Shown here in pieces: positions 37,895 to 47,127 of a DNA stretch of 64,000 nt. The translations under genes and the position numbers were made by a program. Origin of the DNA: Kocuria marina (GTDB taxonomy: Bacteria; Actinomycetota; Actinomycetes; Actinomycetales; Micrococcaceae); the NCBI RefSeq assembly GCF_000786655.1, contig NZ_JROM01000041.1, positions 1-64,000 on the forward strand, read 5' to 3'. The notes beneath the pieces are model-generated. The model saw only the letters and a program-made list of their open reading frames with translations. It made no database searches and was not told the DNA's origin. The first letter of the stretch is position 1. Each line of letters opens with the position of its first letter.

Positions 37895-38599
37895 TCAGTT
37901 CTCGGTGGCGAAACGTTCGACGATTGCCTCGCACGCGGCCGCGGCGGCCGCGCGTTCGGCGGCCTTCTTGGACGTCCCCTCGCCGTGTCCCAGGACATCA
38001 CCGTGTACGACGGCGTTCGCGGCGAAGCGGCGCGCGTGGTCCGGGCCGGTGCCCTCGACCTCGTAGCGCACGGTCCCCAGCTCGTACTGGGAGGCGAGTT
38101 CCACCACGCGGGTCTTCCAGTCGCGGCCCTCGTGCAGCACGCGGGTGTCCTCGAGCAGCGGGACGATCAGGCGCAGCACCAGATCGCGCGCGGGCAACGG
38201 CCCGCACGCCTCGTAGACCGCGCCGATCAGGGCCTCGGTGGTGTCCGCGAGGATGGAGGCCTTCTCGGCCCCGTGCGTGCGGATTTCACCCTTGCCCAGG
38301 CGGATGTGGGGGCCGAGCCCGAGAGTTTTGGCGACCCCGGCGAGCGCGCGGGCGGAGACCACGGATGCGCGCAGTTTCGCGAGGCTGCCCTCGTCCCACT
38401 CGGGATAGCGGTGGAAGATCTCGTCCGTGACCGCGAGCTGCAGGACCGCGTCCCCCAGAAACTCGAGGCGTTCGTTGTGGACTTCCCCGGGGTGCTCGTA
38501 CGCGTACGAACGATGCGTGAGCGCAATGCGAAGCGTCTCGGTGTCGAGTTCGACACCGAGACGCTCAAGCAGTTCGCCGGGATCCGGCAAAGTGGTCAC
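37895..38599 (-). CDS. rnc: Ribonuclease III
   Basis: Cuts double-stranded RNA and matures rRNA precursors. The 234-residue protein has the catalytic helix [13 protein letters not shown], the second acidic patch in [14 protein letters not shown] and a C-terminal double-stranded RNA-binding domain ([18 protein letters not shown]). The GTG start lies directly after the rpmF stop, and mutM follows seven bases downstream, so rpmF-rnc-mutM is one unit. Confidence 0.96.
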   Translation of the reverse strand: MTTLPDPGELLERLGVELDTETLRIALTHRSYAYEHPGEVHNERLEFLGDAVLQLAVTDEIFHRYPEWDEGSLAKLRASVVSARALAGVAKTLGLGPHIRLGKGEIRTHGAEKASILADTTEALIGAVYEACGPLPARDLVLRLIVPLLEDTRVLHEGRDWKTRVVELASQYELGTVRYEVEGTGPDHARRFAANAVVHGDVLGHGEGTSKKAAERAAAAAACEAIVERFATEN

Positions 38600-38600
38600 C

Positions 38601-38804
38601 TTACGCGTCAGCGACCTTGCGACCCTTGTACTCGTAGAACAAGGGGGTGCCGGCGGAATCGGAGACCAGCTTGGCCTGGTGCGGCAGGCTGTAGCTGACC
38701 TTGCCGTTCTCCACGGTCTTCACCAGTTTGGGGGCTTGCGCCTTCCACTGGGAGCGGCGCATCCGGGTATTCGCGCGGGACATTTTCCGCTTGGGAACAG
38801 CCAC
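38601..38804 (-). CDS. rpmF: 50S ribosomal protein L32
   Basis: A 67-residue protein beginning [19 protein letters not shown]. It lacks the four cysteines of the zinc-binding form, so it is the zinc-independent C- type. The GTG start is preceded by a GA-rich ribosome site. It lies two bases from the DUF177 gene and one base from rnc. Confidence 0.96.
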   Translation of the reverse strand: MAVPKRKMSRANTRMRRSQWKAQAPKLVKTVENGKVSYSLPHQAKLVSDSAGTPLFYEYKGRKVADA

Positions 38805-38806
38805 GG

Positions 38807-39397
38807 CTATCTCTCTTCTCTCGTGTCGGTTGTCGGCTCCGACGCCTCCGGTTCCCCCGATTCGGTCATCAGCCCCTGCAGGGCGGACCAGCGGGGATCC
38901 AGGACGTCGTGGTGGTGGTCCGGGTCGTTCTCGAGCCGTGCGCCGCACTGGGCGCACAGGCCCGGGCAATCAGCCCGGCACACCGGTTGGAACGACAGTT
39001 GTGTGATCACTGCGTCCCGAAGCATCGGTTCGAGGTCGATCTCCTCGTCCCGCACTTCGTACACTTGCTCGTCCTCGACGTTCTCGTCACCCTGTGGGGA
39101 CGGATCGAAGACGAAAAGTTCTTGCACGTCGACCGGTAGTTCGTAGTCGATGGGGTCGAGGCATCTACTGCATTCCCCGTGAACGCTCACGATCACGGTT
39201 CCGGACACCAGAATACCGTCGTGGACGGATTCCAGGCGCAGCTGCAGATCCATGGGCGCGCCCTCCGGCGAGCCGATGAGCGCCGTACCGAAGTCCTTCG
39301 GTGCGGGTGCCTCGACATCCAGGGTTTCCATGGTCCCCGGGCGGTGTTCGAGATCCCTGACGTTGAACGTGAGGGCTGAACTGTTGCGGTGATTCAC
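38807..39397 (-). CDS. DUF177 (YceD) family protein
   Basis: A 196-residue protein of the YceD family, nearly always encoded just before rpmF and implicated in 23S rRNA accumulation in other bacteria. Cysteine pairs are conserved: CSRCLDPI in the middle and [13 protein letters not shown] near the end, probably for zinc. GTG at 39397 has AGGAG upstream. The acidic C-terminus ([16 protein letters not shown]) is variable. Confidence 0.9.
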   Translation of the reverse strand: MNHRNSSALTFNVRDLEHRPGTMETLDVEAPAPKDFGTALIGSPEGAPMDLQLRLESVHDGILVSGTVIVSVHGECSRCLDPIDYELPVDVQELFVFDPSPQGDENVEDEQVYEVRDEEIDLEPMLRDAVITQLSFQPVCRADCPGLCAQCGARLENDPDHHHDVLDPRWSALQGLMTESGEPEASEPTTDTREER

Positions 39398-39457
39398 GAA
39401 ACTCCTGGCTAACGACACTGGCCGACAGACCACCTTAGCATGCCGACCCTCGTCGGT

Positions 39458-40100
39458 TCATCCCACGGGCCCCGTCCGGATGTCCTCCGGACGCACGGCC
39501 GTGGCACCCGCGGGCTCTCGCCGGGCGACGGCCCGCCCGATCAGCGGCGCGGTGAGACCATGCAGCATCACGGAGCAGAACACGACCATGACCACACTCT
39601 CCAGGATGATCCCGATCTGCGTATCGATCCCGGCCTGCAGGGCGAGGAGCGCCAGCACCACGGAGGCGATCCCGCGCGGATCCAGCCACGCGATCGTGGC
39701 GCGTTCGGGCCAGGTCACTCGGGACCAGGATGCAGGCCAGCACGAGGCACAGGGACAACCGGACGTCCGGCAGCAGGTACATGGCGGCGAAGAACACCGC
39801 GATGAGACTGAGGGGCAGGGCCAGGAACAGCACGCGCAGCACCGGGGTGCGGCTGCGACGCGGGGCGTCGCGGATCTCCAGGGCGTCCATGAACAGCAGC
39901 ACGGACAGGATCACTTCCACGGTGCGTTCCACCGAGGTGCTGGTCAGGGACTCGATCAGCGGGGTCGAGCTCTCCCACCCCGCGGCCATGCCCAACACGA
40001 TCAGGGCGATGGGGGCGGAGATGTGCCACCGGGTGAGGCGCCCGGACACGAGCGACCCCACGATGATGGCGATGAGGATGCGCGAGGCCGTGGGGAACAT
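39458..40100 (-). pseudogene. Cation/proton antiporter with a large internal deletion
   Basis: The ATG at 40100 opens a frame encoding membrane segments of a CPA1-type antiporter (SAPIALIVLGMAAGWE, LRVLFLALPLSLIAVFFAAM, LVLACILVPSD). At about 39720 homology jumps to another frame that encodes the C-terminus of the same family (ATIAWLDPRGIASVVLALLA) and ends at 39458. About half of a normal 400-residue protein, including the core ion-binding helices, is missing and the two parts are out of frame. The junction DNA reads GTGACCTGGCC, which fits both sides and could be deletion microhomology. It cannot give a working transporter. Confidence 0.75.
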
Positions 40101-40223
40101 GGGCGCGGGGCTTCGGATTCTGGGAGGGCAGACGACAGAGGACGCATCGGGTCACCCAGCCGGGGCGCCCGTCACGCCGGGGAACATCTTGCCATCCCCG
40201 ACCTGGTAATTCCGCCGGGCCCC

Positions 40224-40694
40224 TCAGCGCCGTTCGATGGCCCGCAGGACGGGGTCGGGAACGAACGACGCGACGTCGCCCCCGAGTGCCGCGACCTCCA
40301 TCACGAGGGACGAGGACACGTGCAACAGGGACGGCTCCCCCGGCAGGAACACCGTCTCCACGCCCGTGAGGGAACGGTTCATGGTGGCCATGGGCAGTTC
40401 GTAGTCGTAGTCCGCGCCGTTGCGCAGCCCCTTGACCAGGGCCACCGCCTCCCGGCGCTCCGCGTAGTCCGCGATCAGCCCCGATGCGAGCGGTTCCACG
40501 ACCACGGCCGGTTCGTCCGCGAACACCTCGCGCACCAGTTCTATCCGGGTGTCCTCGCTGAACCGGTGGGTCTTGTTGGGGTTCGTGGACACGGCCACGA
40601 TCACCTCGTCGAACAGGCGGGCGGCGCGGTGGATCACCGCGCAGTGTCCCAGGTGCAGCGGGTCGAAGGACCCCGGGCAGATGGCGCGTCGCAT
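40224..40694 (-). CDS. coaD: Phosphopantetheine adenylyltransferase
   Basis: Makes dephospho-CoA from 4'-phosphopantetheine and ATP, the step before the last in CoA synthesis. The 156-residue protein has the nucleotidyltransferase motif CPGSFDPLHLGH, LVKGLRNGADYDYELP, MNRSLTGVETVFLP and the late SSSLVMEVA. The ATG at 40694 has TAGGGT six bases upstream, predicting a leaderless message. It usually lies next to rsmD; here an aminotransferase gene on the other strand separates them. Confidence 0.96.
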   Translation of the reverse strand: MRRAICPGSFDPLHLGHCAVIHRAARLFDEVIVAVSTNPNKTHRFSEDTRIELVREVFADEPAVVVEPLASGLIADYAERREAVALVKGLRNGADYDYELPMATMNRSLTGVETVFLPGEPSLLHVSSSLVMEVAALGGDVASFVPDPVLRAIERR

Positions 40695-40700
40695 GGCACC

Positions 40701-40726
40701 ACCCTAGCGGCAGGGGTTCCTAGACT
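40701..40726. promoter_or_regulatory. Divergent leaderless promoters of coaD and the aminotransferase gene
   Basis: On the minus strand TAGGGT (40706-40701) ends six bases before the coaD ATG. On the plus strand TAGACT (40721-40726) ends six bases before the aminotransferase ATG at 40733. The two start codons are 38 bases apart, so the promoters overlap. Confidence 0.5.
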
Positions 40727-40732
40727 GGGCCC

Positions 40733-41995
40733 ATGACCGCAGACGCTCACGACCACTCGCCCACACCCCGCGCCGATCCCGCCCGGGAGCTGCCCCGCGC
40801 CCAGCCGTGGCAGCGCATGGCCGCCGGCGGCGGGCTGCTGGATCCCTGCGGGGCCCTCCGTTCCACGGTCTTCGAGGAGATGACGGCGCTCGCCACGCGC
40901 ACCGGCTCGGTGAACCTCGGTCAGGGGTTCCCGGACTTCGCGCCGCCGCAGCCCATGGTCGACGCCGCGGTGGCCGCCCTGCACGCCGGGCACCACCAGT
41001 ACGCGCCCATCATCGGGATCCCCGCGCTGCGCCAGGCGGTGGCCGAGCACCAGCGCAGCCACTACGGACTGGAGCTCGACCCCGATTCGCAGATCGCCGT
41101 GAGCGCGGGCGCGACCGAGGGCATGACCGCCGCACTGTTGTCCGTGCTGCAGCCCGGGGACGAAGTGGTCGTGTTCGAGCCGCGCTACGACCTTTACGGT
41201 GCGGTCGTGGAATTCGCCGGGGCCACACCCGTGCCCGTCCCCCTGCTCCCTCCGACCTTCACGCCCGACCCGGACGACGTGCGCGCCGCGTTCTCCCCGC
41301 GCACCCGCGCCGTGATCCTCAACGACCCGCACAACCCCACGGGCACGGTGGCCTCCCGCGAGTTCAAGGAACTGCTCGTGGAGCTCGCCACGGAGTTCGA
41401 CGCCGTGATCGTGACCGACGAGGTGTACGAACACCTCCGGTTCGCCGGACCCCACGAGCCGATCGCCTCGCTGCCCGGGGCGGCGGAGCGCACCCTGAGC
41501 GTGTCCTCCGCCGGGAAGACGTTCTCCGCCACGGGCTGGCGCGTGGGCTGGGTGAGCGGCCCGCCCGAGCTGATGCGCGGGGTCATCGCGGTGAAGAGCT
41601 ACCTCTCGCACAGCGCGGCCGCTCCGTTGCAGCACGCCGTGGCCCACGCACTGAGTTTCCCGCCCGCGTTCTACGACGACCTGCTCGAGGACTACCGCGA
41701 GCGCCGGGACGTGCTCGTGGCCGGGCTGCGGGAGGCCGGGCTGACCCCGCCGGTTCCCGAGGGCACGTTCTTCGCGGTCGCGGACGTGAGCGATCACTAC
41801 GCGCTCGCCGGGGTGGACAATGCCACGGACCTCGGCCGGCACTGGGCCGAGAACGCGGGTCTGGTGGGCATCCCGGTCTCGGCGTTCGCGGGTCCCGAGA
41901 ACCGAGGGCTGTACGCGGACTGGCTTCGGCTGGCGTTCTGCAAGCGCACGGACGTGCTGCGCGGGGCCATGGCGGGCCTCGCCGCCGCGGTCTGA
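40733..41995 (+). CDS. Class I/II PLP-dependent aminotransferase
   Basis: A 420-residue fold-type I aminotransferase. The PLP lysine lies in SSAGKTFSATGWRVGW; other marks are NLGQGFPDF, NDPHNPTGTV and VTDEVYEHL. The NLGQGFPDF opening and overall pattern resemble kynurenine/glutamine transaminase and the DapC-like or MtnE-like groups, so the substrate is not certain. A TANNNT box is placed for a leaderless start. It is inserted on the opposite strand between coaD and rsmD. Confidence 0.88.
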   Translation: MTADAHDHSPTPRADPARELPRAQPWQRMAAGGGLLDPCGALRSTVFEEMTALATRTGSVNLGQGFPDFAPPQPMVDAAVAALHAGHHQYAPIIGIPALRQAVAEHQRSHYGLELDPDSQIAVSAGATEGMTAALLSVLQPGDEVVVFEPRYDLYGAVVEFAGATPVPVPLLPPTFTPDPDDVRAAFSPRTRAVILNDPHNPTGTVASREFKELLVELATEFDAVIVTDEVYEHLRFAGPHEPIASLPGAAERTLSVSSAGKTFSATGWRVGWVSGPPELMRGVIAVKSYLSHSAAAPLQHAVAHALSFPPAFYDDLLEDYRERRDVLVAGLREAGLTPPVPEGTFFAVADVSDHYALAGVDNATDLGRHWAENAGLVGIPVSAFAGPENRGLYADWLRLAFCKRTDVLRGAMAGLAAAV

Positions 41996-42009
41996 CAGGC
42001 GGTTACCGG

Positions 42010-42025
42010 GCGCCGACGACGGCGC
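42010..42025 (+). terminator. Short hairpin after the aminotransferase gene
   Basis: GCGCCG-ACGA-CGGCGC, a perfect 6-bp stem with a four-base loop, 15 bases past the stop. No T run. The rest of the 139-base gap to rsmD shows nothing clear. Confidence 0.4.
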
Positions 42026-42134
42026 GCTCGGCCGTACAGCTCTCGCTGGCTGGGTGCCTGAGTCACTTCTACCGACCGAGTCGATGGGGCGAGGGCCAGG
42101 GCGGATCATGTGCCTGCCTGAGGCCCAGTCGGAC

Positions 42135-42731
42135 TCAGTCCGCGTCCGAGGTACCGGCCGCGGCGTCGTCGTCCGCTTCGAGGAACCACAAGCGGGTCTC
42201 GCCGTGCTCGCCGTCCTCGAAACGCCGCAGTCCGCGGGGCCACGCGGGCTCCTCGGTGCGCGTGGAGCGCTCGACCGCGATCACCCCGCCCGGCCCCAGC
42301 CGACCCACGAGCCGCGAGAGCGTCCGGGCGAGCTCGGCGTTGTCCAGGGGGTAGGGCGGGTCGGCAAGCACGAGGTCCCAGCGGTGGTGCGCGGCGCGGC
42401 CCAGGTACCCGGCCACGGCGGACTGCACGGTGGTGATCTTGGTGTCCGGGCACGACGCCGCCACGAGCGTCGCGTTCTCCCGGCACACCGCCGCCGCCAC
42501 GGCCGCCCGCTCCACGAGCGTGACGGTCGCAGCCCCGCGGCTCGCCGCCTCGAGGCCCAGGGCCCCCGAGCCCGCGAAGAGGTCGAGGACGCGTGCGCCC
42601 TCGCACATGCCCCAGGCGTCGAGCCGGGCGAACAGTGATTCCTTGACCCGGTCGGTCGTGGGTCGTGTGGCCGAGCCGGGCACCGACTTCAGGCGTTGGC
42701 CGCCGGCTCGTCCGGCAATGATCCGTGTCAT
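42135..42731 (-). CDS. rsmD: 16S rRNA (guanine-N2)-methyltransferase RsmD
   Basis: Methylates G966 of 16S rRNA. The 198-residue protein has MTRIIAGRAGGQRLKS, the SAM-binding LDLFAGSGALGLEAASRGA and the catalytic DPPY in VLADPPYPL. The ATG overlaps the recG stop as ATGA. The C-terminal tail EADDDAAAGTSDAD is variable and contains a near copy of the dispersed motif. Confidence 0.94.
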   Translation of the reverse strand: MTRIIAGRAGGQRLKSVPGSATRPTTDRVKESLFARLDAWGMCEGARVLDLFAGSGALGLEAASRGAATVTLVERAAVAAAVCRENATLVAASCPDTKITTVQSAVAGYLGRAAHHRWDLVLADPPYPLDNAELARTLSRLVGRLGPGGVIAVERSTRTEEPAWPRGLRRFEDGEHGETRLWFLEADDDAAAGTSDAD

Positions 42732-45004
42732 CCTCGCTCCAGGAATGCTTGTCGGTCCTCGTCCAGGACCCGCGTGATCGCCGCGCGCAGGGCGGAGTGC
42801 TCGGTGAGCTGCGGGTCGTCGTGGACCAGGGTCTCCGCGGCGGCCCTGGCGCGTGCGACGAGGGCCTCGTCCCGCAGTGCACTGATCCACCGTAGGCCGG
42901 AACGGCCCCCGGACTGGGACGCGCCCAGGATGTCCCCCTCCTTGCGCAGGCTCAGGTCGACTTCCGCGAGCTCGAAGCCGTCCGTGGTCGCGGCCACGGC
43001 GTCGAGACGCGCGCGCCCGGGATGGTCGGGTGGTGTGCGGGTCACGAGCAAGCACGTGCCCGCGTGCTCACCACGCCCGATCCGCCCGCGCAGCTGGTGT
43101 AGTTGGGAGATCCCGAACCGTTCCGGGTCCGCGATGATCATGAGCGTGGCGTTGGGGACGTCCACCCCGACCTCGATCACCGTGGTGGAAACCAGGACGT
43201 CGATGTTCCCCGCCGCGAAGTCCGCCATGGTGCGCGCCTTGAGTTGCGCGTCCTGGCGCCCGTGCAGCACGGCCACGCGGGTGCCCCGTAGTTCGGGCCG
43301 TGCGGCCACGAGCTCGGTGAGCCACGTGACGGTCGCGGGCTCGGGGTCCTCCTGCTGCATCTCGACAGACTCGCACAACGAGGTGAAGGCCGGCACCGCG
43401 GCGTCGTCGCCGATCTTGGGCGCCACGACGTACACCTGCCGCCCGTTCGCGACGTGCTCCGCGGCGAGCGCCCAGACCCGGCGCTCCCAGGCCGGGCCGT
43501 GCTCGGCGAGGCCCACGACGAACGTGTCGATGGGTTGGCGCCCTCCGGGCAGCTCCCGCAGCGTGCTCACGTCCAGGTCGCCGAAGACCGTCATGGCCAC
43601 GGTGCGCGGGATGGGCGTGGCCGTCATGACGAGCGTGTGCGGGGCCTGGCCGGCCTTGTCCCGTAGGGCGTCGCGTTGCTCCACGCCGAAGCGGTGCTGC
43701 TCGTCCACGACGACCAGGCCGAGGTCCGCGAACTGCACCGCGTCCTGGATCAGCGCGTGCGTGCCCACCACGATGCCCGCCGCACCACTGACGATGTCCA
43801 GGAGGGCCTTGCGGCGGGCGGGTGCGGACATGCTGCCCGTGAGCAGGGTGACCCGCGTGGCCTCCGGGTCCCCGCCCAGCTGTCCGGCCATGGCGAGGGG
43901 ACCAAGCGCGGCTGTGATCTTCTCGTGGTGCTGCGCGGCGAGTACCTCGGTGGGTGCGAGCATGGCCGCCTGACCGCCGTGGTCCACGACCTGGAGCATG
44001 GCCCGCAGCGCGACCACGGTCTTACCGGAGCCCACGTCGCCCTGCAGCAACCGGTTCATGGGTGCGGTGCCCGCGATCTCCCGGGAGATCTCCTCCCCGA
44101 CCGCGAGCTGGCCAGGGGTCAGCGCGAAGGGCAGGGAGGCGTCGAAGCGGGCCAGCAAGCCGTCCTCCCGCGCGGGACGCGGGGCCACGGGATGCGCGGC
44201 GTGCTCCGCGCGACGGCGCACGAGCTCGGCCTGCAGGACGAACGCCTCCTGGAACCGGAACCGTTTGCGCGCCCGTTCGTAGGCCGCCACGGTCTCCGGC
44301 ACGTGCAGATCCCGGTAAGCCTGTCCCGGTTCCGGGAGTCCCTGCTCGGCGACGACGTCGGGCGGCAGCGGGTCCTGGATCGCGTCCAGGTCCGCGGTGA
44401 GCAGCAGTTGCTGGACCACCTTCCCGATCCGCGGCGTGGTGAGCTTGCCGGACTCCGGGTAGACGGGGATGGGCATGAGCTCCCCGGTGTCCGAGGTGGC
44501 ACGGGACACGGACTCGGGGGTGTCCACGAGGGCGTAGTCCGCGCCCGCCATGGACAGGTTCCCCCGGTAGAACTCCGGTTTTCCCGTGAAGAGGGCGAGT
44601 GCCCCCACGGGGAGGTCCTTCTGGGCGGAGTACGCGTTGAAGAACGTGATCTTGAGGTAGGCACCGGTGTCGTCCGAGACAGTGACGTCCGTGAGGCTGC
44701 GCCGCGGGTCGCTGCGCATCCGCCGGGTGCTCGTGCTCTCCACGCGCGCGACGAACGAGGTCCGCTCCCCCGCCACCAGGTCCGTGAGCGCCTGAATCTT
44801 CCCCCGGCGGATGTAACGCCGCGGCGCGTGGTCCAGCAGTTGGCCCACCGTGGTGATCCCGAGGTCCTTGGCCAGCAGGGACACCGTGGAACGCGGGGAC
44901 TTCCCCGGGACGTAACGGGTCAGGGGCTGGTCCAGCAGATCCGCGAACGCGGACAACCCGCGCGGCGCGGCGGGAGCATCCCCGTCCGGCCGGTGGCTGG
45001 TCAC
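42728..45004 (-). CDS. recG: ATP-dependent DNA helicase RecG
   Basis: Superfamily 2 helicase that regresses stalled forks and migrates branched DNA. The 758-residue protein has an N-terminal OB wedge domain (FVARVESTSTRRM), Walker A QGDVGSGKTV near residue 322, the DEQH box VVDEQHRFGVEQR, MTATPIPRT and the C-terminal QLRGRIGRGEH. GTG at 45004 overlaps the DAK2-gene stop as GTGA; longer forms only run into that gene. It belongs to a thiL-DAK2-recG-rsmD string of coupled genes. Confidence 0.96.
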   Translation of the reverse strand: MTSHRPDGDAPAAPRGLSAFADLLDQPLTRYVPGKSPRSTVSLLAKDLGITTVGQLLDHAPRRYIRRGKIQALTDLVAGERTSFVARVESTSTRRMRSDPRRSLTDVTVSDDTGAYLKITFFNAYSAQKDLPVGALALFTGKPEFYRGNLSMAGADYALVDTPESVSRATSDTGELMPIPVYPESGKLTTPRIGKVVQQLLLTADLDAIQDPLPPDVVAEQGLPEPGQAYRDLHVPETVAAYERARKRFRFQEAFVLQAELVRRRAEHAAHPVAPRPAREDGLLARFDASLPFALTPGQLAVGEEISREIAGTAPMNRLLQGDVGSGKTVVALRAMLQVVDHGGQAAMLAPTEVLAAQHHEKITAALGPLAMAGQLGGDPEATRVTLLTGSMSAPARRKALLDIVSGAAGIVVGTHALIQDAVQFADLGLVVVDEQHRFGVEQRDALRDKAGQAPHTLVMTATPIPRTVAMTVFGDLDVSTLRELPGGRQPIDTFVVGLAEHGPAWERRVWALAAEHVANGRQVYVVAPKIGDDAAVPAFTSLCESVEMQQEDPEPATVTWLTELVAARPELRGTRVAVLHGRQDAQLKARTMADFAAGNIDVLVSTTVIEVGVDVPNATLMIIADPERFGISQLHQLRGRIGRGEHAGTCLLVTRTPPDHPGRARLDAVAATTDGFELAEVDLSLRKEGDILGASQSGGRSGLRWISALRDEALVARARAAAETLVHDDPQLTEHSALRAAITRVLDEDRQAFLERG

Positions 45005-45948
45005 CGTGGCTCCGCCGCGAGGGACGTCACCGTCACGTTGCGCGCGGTGCCGCGCCGGCGCATGAGGTCCAGCGCGGTGTCCGGGTCCGCGACGTGCACG
45101 TGGACGCGCCACGTGTACCCGTCCTCGTTCTCACTGACCGCGCTGACGATCACACTGTCCCCGGCGTCGTCGAGCTCGTGGCGCAGTTCGGCGGCGTCCA
45201 GGGCGGAGAGGTCCATGGTGCCCATGACCTCGTACCCGTCCGAGGGCTCCTGCTCACCACTCGTGAGCGGCAGCGCGTGGTCCCGGACGATGTCCTGCAC
45301 GGGGTCCGCGGCCGAGTCCTCCCCGCTGAGTTCGGTGCGCAGCGCCGCGAGGATGACGAGCATGCCGAGCGCGCCGGAATCCACCGTGCCGCGTTCGCTG
45401 AGCACCGGGATCTGGTCCACGGTGTCGATCACGGCCTGCGTGGCGGCCTGCACCATGAGGTCCAGCCACTCCACGAGTTGCTGATTGGATCCTTCCGCGG
45501 CGGTGTCCGGGACGGGTACCTCCCCGGCGGCCTGCAGGACGGAGATCATGGTCCCCGGAACGGGCTCGGTGAGTGCGGACCAGCACCGGACCTGGGCTGC
45601 CATGAGCGCCGCTTTGAGCTGCGCGGCGGTCAGCCGCACGCAGCCCTCCACGGCCTGGCCCATGGCTGTCAACGCCACCGCGGCCAGTACGCCGGAGTTC
45701 CCGCGGGCCTGCTCGAGGGCGGCCTGGCCCGCGTAGACGAGCAGTTCGCCCACGTCCCTGCCCTCGATCAGGTGCGCGGCCTCCGCCGCGGATCCCACCG
45801 TGGCGCTGAGGTTCGCGCCGGTGTCCGCGTCCGCGACGGGGAAGACGTTGAGATCGTCCAGGACGTCCGAGTGCTCGCGCAGCCGACGGTGTGCGGCGTC
45901 GAGCCAGTTGCGTACTTCGGTGGTGGACGAGCCGGCTTTATGGCTCAA
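45001..45948 (-). CDS. DAK2-domain protein
   Basis: An approximately 315-residue protein with an N-terminal DhaL/DAK2 kinase-like domain (NVFPVADADTGANLSATVG, ARGNSGVLAAVAL, TMISVLQAAGE, SERGTVDSGALGML). Such proteins next to recG resemble the front half of FakA, the fatty-acid kinase that works with FakB, but the C-terminal part here is short (DGYEVMGTMDLSAL...) so kinase function is unproven. The TTG at 45948 is chosen because AAGGATGGG precedes it; this overlaps thiL by 11 bases. ATG at 46008 would add 20 residues. Confidence 0.8.
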   Translation of the reverse strand: MSHKAGSSTTEVRNWLDAAHRRLREHSDVLDDLNVFPVADADTGANLSATVGSAAEAAHLIEGRDVGELLVYAGQAALEQARGNSGVLAAVALTAMGQAVEGCVRLTAAQLKAALMAAQVRCWSALTEPVPGTMISVLQAAGEVPVPDTAAEGSNQQLVEWLDLMVQAATQAVIDTVDQIPVLSERGTVDSGALGMLVILAALRTELSGEDSAADPVQDIVRDHALPLTSGEQEPSDGYEVMGTMDLSALDAAELRHELDDAGDSVIVSAVSENEDGYTWRVHVHVADPDTALDLMRRRGTARNVTVTSLAAEPR

Positions 45949-47053
45949 AGTGATCCCATCCTTCGACGACGTCGCGACCGAACCACTGCCGTGGGCTCCG
46001 GCCCGCAATGGTCACGGTGCCGCGCTCGTGGCGCCGCTGCCGCGCTCCGTTCCCTGCTGACGAGCCACCGCCCCGGGGGCCGTCCCCGCGGGGCAAGGGC
46101 GCACACGAGCCTATCGCACGGACCCCGGACGGCAGCGGGGAATCCACAGGGAGCACGGCGAGCAGACCGTGGTCCTCACCCCCCGTGAGCACCCACTGCC
46201 ACGGGTCCACCCCGGCGGCTTCGCCCGCGTGGGCGAGCGTGTGCACCGCGGATTCGAGGGCCTGGGGGTCCAGGTCGATGCTCACGCCGCTCGCCCGTGC
46301 GATCCGGCGGGCATCGCGCAACAGACCGTCCGAGACGTCGAGCATGGCGATCGCCCCCGCCCGAGCGAGTTCCGCCCCCACGGACACGGGCGGGGCCGGT
46401 CGCAGTTGGGCGCGGTGCAGCGCGGTGCGCTCGGGCTCGGGGACGCCGTCCCAGCGCCCCGGCACGGGGGTCTGCAGGGCGTCCAGTCCGGCCGCGGCGC
46501 GGCCGAGAACGCCCACGTGCACGAGGGTCCCACCCCGTCCCGCCCCACTGCGCAGTACGGGCTCACCCTCCAGCCTGCCCAGGACCGTGGCCGTGACGGA
46601 CAGTTCCCGCCCCCGCCCCAGGTCCCCGCCCACGAGTGCGCACTCCGCCGCGCCCAGTTCACCGAAGGCCCGCGAGAGTCCCGCCGCGAACTCGGAAACC
46701 CATGCGACCTCCGTGTTCCCCGGCATGGTGAGGGACACGACCATGGCCGTGGGTACGGCCCCCATGGCGGCGATGTCCGCGAGGTTCTGCGCGGCGCACT
46801 TGTGCCCCACGTCCGCACCGGTGGTGCGGTAACCGCACGGCCACACACTCGCGAAGTCCTGGTCCACGGTCAGCGTGTCCGTGGTGACCACGACCCGCTC
46901 GCCGGGGGCCGCGATCACGGCGCAGTCGTCCCCGGGTCCCACCAGGACGTGCGGTCCGTCCGTGGTGGCGCCCGGGAGGAACGCGTCCAGCAGCTCGGTC
47001 TCGCTGAGCTGGGACACGGTGGTCCCGGGCGGGGCGGCGGACTCGTGCGTCAT
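45938..47053 (-). CDS. thiL: Thiamine-monophosphate kinase
   Basis: Phosphorylates thiamine monophosphate to the active cofactor. The PurM-like fold is shown by GPGDDCAVIAAPGERVV, TTDTLTVDQDF, KCAAQNLADIAAMGA, LVGGDLGRG and LDVSDGLLRDARR. The protein has 371 residues with the ATG at 47053. TAGTGT lies seven bases before it, predicting a leaderless mRNA, and a GTG three codons earlier is less likely. It heads the string thiL, DAK2, recG, rsmD. Confidence 0.94.
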   Translation of the reverse strand: MTHESAAPPGTTVSQLSETELLDAFLPGATTDGPHVLVGPGDDCAVIAAPGERVVVTTDTLTVDQDFASVWPCGYRTTGADVGHKCAAQNLADIAAMGAVPTAMVVSLTMPGNTEVAWVSEFAAGLSRAFGELGAAECALVGGDLGRGRELSVTATVLGRLEGEPVLRSGAGRGGTLVHVGVLGRAAAGLDALQTPVPGRWDGVPEPERTALHRAQLRPAPPVSVGAELARAGAIAMLDVSDGLLRDARRIARASGVSIDLDPQALESAVHTLAHAGEAAGVDPWQWVLTGGEDHGLLAVLPVDSPLPSGVRAIGSCAPLPRGDGPRGGGSSAGNGARQRRHERGTVTIAGRSPRQWFGRDVVEGWDHFEP

Positions 47054-47060
47054 GTCCCTC

Positions 47061-47120
47061 ACACTAGCGAGCCGCTCCGACGGGCACAGTCACCGAACTC
47101 CCGGGTGCAGCACCTATCCT
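47061..47120. promoter_or_regulatory. Divergent leaderless promoters of thiL and the DUF3515 gene
   Basis: TAGTGT on the minus strand (47066-47061) ends seven bases before the thiL ATG. TATCCT on the plus strand (47115-47120) ends seven bases before the DUF3515 ATG at 47128. Confidence 0.45.
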
Positions 47121-47127
47121 GGGTGCC

